Source of the DNA: an uncultured Clostridia bacterium
GTDB lineage: Bacteria; Bacillota_A; Clostridia; Christensenellales; Aristaeellaceae
Assembly (NCBI GenBank): GCA_946613955.1
Contig: CAMOGC010000120.1
Span: forward strand, 1-5,265
Direction: 5' to 3'
Length of the DNA: 5,265 nucleotides
Of this stretch, positions 4,888-5,265 are shown one piece after another (positions within the stretch are counted from its first letter, which is position 1; each line of letters begins with the position of its first letter). Below the pieces are notes generated by a model, which searched no databases, was not told where the DNA came from, and saw only the letters and a list, made by a program, of their open reading frames with translations. The translations under genes were made by a program, and so were the position numbers.

Positions 4888-5112
4888 ATTCGCATACTTA
4901 TTCCGCCAGCGCCAGGGGCGGCTTCCCGAGGACAGGCCGGCCAGCGGCCCGGGAGCGGCTCGCCCTCGAGCGGATGGCCGGGGCTGCTCCGGGGGAGCCT
5001 GAAGGCTACGGCTTGGCCGGCATGCCTGCCCTCGCAGGGCAGGGTCGGGGATGATTCCGCTTCTCAACGGCATCGCGCCGACGGATTCCGGCGGGAAGGA
5101 ACCGCCTGAACC
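4888..5112 (-). other. GC-rich hairpin-packed 5' leader of the regulator operon
   Basis: There is no supported gene in this stretch. It contains a row of local hairpins: 5090-5094 with 5102-5106 (ggcgg/ccgcc), a perfect 8-bp stem 5025-5032 with 5036-5043 and loop cgc, 4986-4990 with 4994-4998 (gctcc/ggagc), 4958-4962 with 4967-4971 (gctcg/cgagc, tetraloop), and 4903-4907 with 4917-4921 (ccgcc/ggcgg). None has a T-tract, so I see no attenuator. No T-box motif (TGG-ACC-GCG) or known riboswitch core is recognisable. It may be an unknown leader structure, or an intergenic palindromic repeat of the kind common in GC-rich Clostridia. Confidence 0.45.
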
Positions 5113-5115
5113 CGA

Positions 5116-5129
5116 TTATGGTATCATAA
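5116..5129. promoter_or_regulatory. Near-palindrome over the -10 box, candidate operator
   Basis: TTATG (5116-5120) and CATAA (5125-5129) are perfect inverted arms around four bases. Twelve of the 14 positions are symmetric. It covers the whole -10 hexamer of the promoter for the regulator operon. A protein bound here would block RNA polymerase, which fits autorepression by the AsnC/Lrp regulator. It is A/T-rich like Lrp-family sites but does not match the enterobacterial Lrp consensus, so the assignment is inference. Confidence 0.45.
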
Positions 5130-5146
5130 AATGAAGGGAAATTCAA
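5118..5146 (-). promoter_or_regulatory. Promoter of the regulator-aminotransferase-capA operon
   Basis: On the minus strand the -35 box is TTGAAT (5141-5146) and the -10 box is TACCAT (5118-5123), with exactly 17 nt between. A TG one base before the -10 makes it an extended -10, compensating for a weak hexamer. Transcription would start near 5111, about 240 nt before the regulator's ATG. It lies just past the terminator of the upstream gene, so the operon is insulated from it. Confidence 0.65.
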
Positions 5147-5162
5147 TCGACCGGGTTTGATC

Positions 5163-5196
5163 AAAAAAACCCCGCCCCCTGTTTCGGGAGGGCGGG
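5163..5196 (-). terminator. Rho-independent terminator of the upstream partial gene
   Basis: Read on the minus strand, CCCGCCC (5190-5196) pairs with GGGCGGG (5171-5177), followed by a mismatch, a few further pairs and a small loop. Seven T follow (plus 5163-5169). It begins 16 nt after the TAA at 5213. The strong stem and clean T-tract make this a confident call. Confidence 0.93.
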
Positions 5197-5212
5197 ATTG
5201 ATGATTAAAATG

Positions 5213-5265
5213 TTATTCCTCGCTCATGGGACGGATGGAGGCGAAGACAAAGCTCGGCAGGGAGC
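5213..5265 (-). CDS. C-terminal end of an unidentified protein (cut by the window edge)
   Basis: Only 16 residues are visible, SLPSFVFASIRPMSEE, followed by TAA. The frame is chosen because it is the one that stays open to the window edge and stops 16 nt before a strong terminator in the same direction. The segment is too short to identify the family, and I assign no function. The terminator and the separate promoter downstream suggest it is not in the same transcript as the regulator. Confidence 0.6.
   Translation of the reverse strand, partial: SLPSFVFASIRPMSEE

Noticed and set aside
4875..4895. Seven-residue N-terminal extension of the AsnC/Lrp regulator (ATG at 4895)
   Set aside because: AAAGGAG sits within the extension at the ideal distance from the ATG at 4874, and no RBS precedes 4895.
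4645..5073. Minus-strand ORF running through the leader into the regulator gene in another frame
   Set aside because: Its product is Pro/Arg/Gly-rich without recognisable motifs, and it overlaps a certain gene. It is a by-product of high G/C content.
4888..5112. T-box or amino-acid riboswitch in the regulator leader
   Set aside because: I find no T-box sequence, no AGTA-type bulge and no terminator with T-tract before the regulator gene.
1..5265. CRISPR array, tRNA, rRNA or phage genes
   Set aside because: No regularly spaced identical repeats of CRISPR size, no tRNA-like cloverleaf with CCA-side stems, no rRNA sequence and no phage protein motifs were seen on either strand.

Overview
The window looks like a piece of a GC-rich Bacillota chromosome, probably a Clostridia-type gut or rumen anaerobe. 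This rests on AGGAGG-type ribosome binding sites, compact U-tailed hairpin terminators, tightly packed co-directional genes, and an AsnC/Lrp regulator next to a class I aminotransferase, the arrangement of Bacillus subtilis yugG-yugH (alaR-alaT). The organism call is inference. Every gene I can support is on the minus strand, so transcription runs from high to low coordinates. The long plus-strand ORFs are antisense shadows.

From right to left: the last 16 codons of an unidentified gene (5213-5265) end in a strong intrinsic terminator (5163-5196). A promoter with an extended -10 follows (5118-5146), and its -10 is covered by a near-palindrome. A GC-rich leader of about 240 nt, packed with hairpins, leads to an AsnC/Lrp-family regulator (4383-4874). 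The regulator overlaps a PLP-dependent class I aminotransferase by 4 bp (GTGA). The aminotransferase overlaps an exported CapA-family protein by 1 bp (TGATG). A 122-bp gap with alternative hairpins separates CapA from a phosphonopyruvate decarboxylase (aepY/ppd type). A 198-bp gap holds a near-consensus promoter whose -35 lies inside a TGTGA-N6-TCACA palindrome of the Crp/Fnr type. That promoter serves a 95-residue double zinc-ribbon protein, which ends in a textbook terminator (311-335).

The left 300 bp contain no convincing gene. Positions 56-244 form a 189-bp foldback whose ends match as inverted repeats in 12 of 15 positions. Identical 8-bp direct repeats (48-55 and 245-252) abut both ends, as expected for a non-autonomous transposable element (MITE-like) with its target-site duplication. 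The same sequence could fold as a rod-shaped RNA, so an ncRNA is the main alternative.

Functionally, the regulator and aminotransferase are a probable self-regulated amino-acid transamination unit (alanine/2-oxo acid type). CapA is translationally coupled to it, which suggests a cell-surface or envelope role tied to amino-acid supply. The decarboxylase makes phosphonoacetaldehyde from phosphonopyruvate, the committing step of phosphonate biosynthesis. Its usual partner, PEP mutase, is absent from the window, so its pathway cannot be closed from this sequence.
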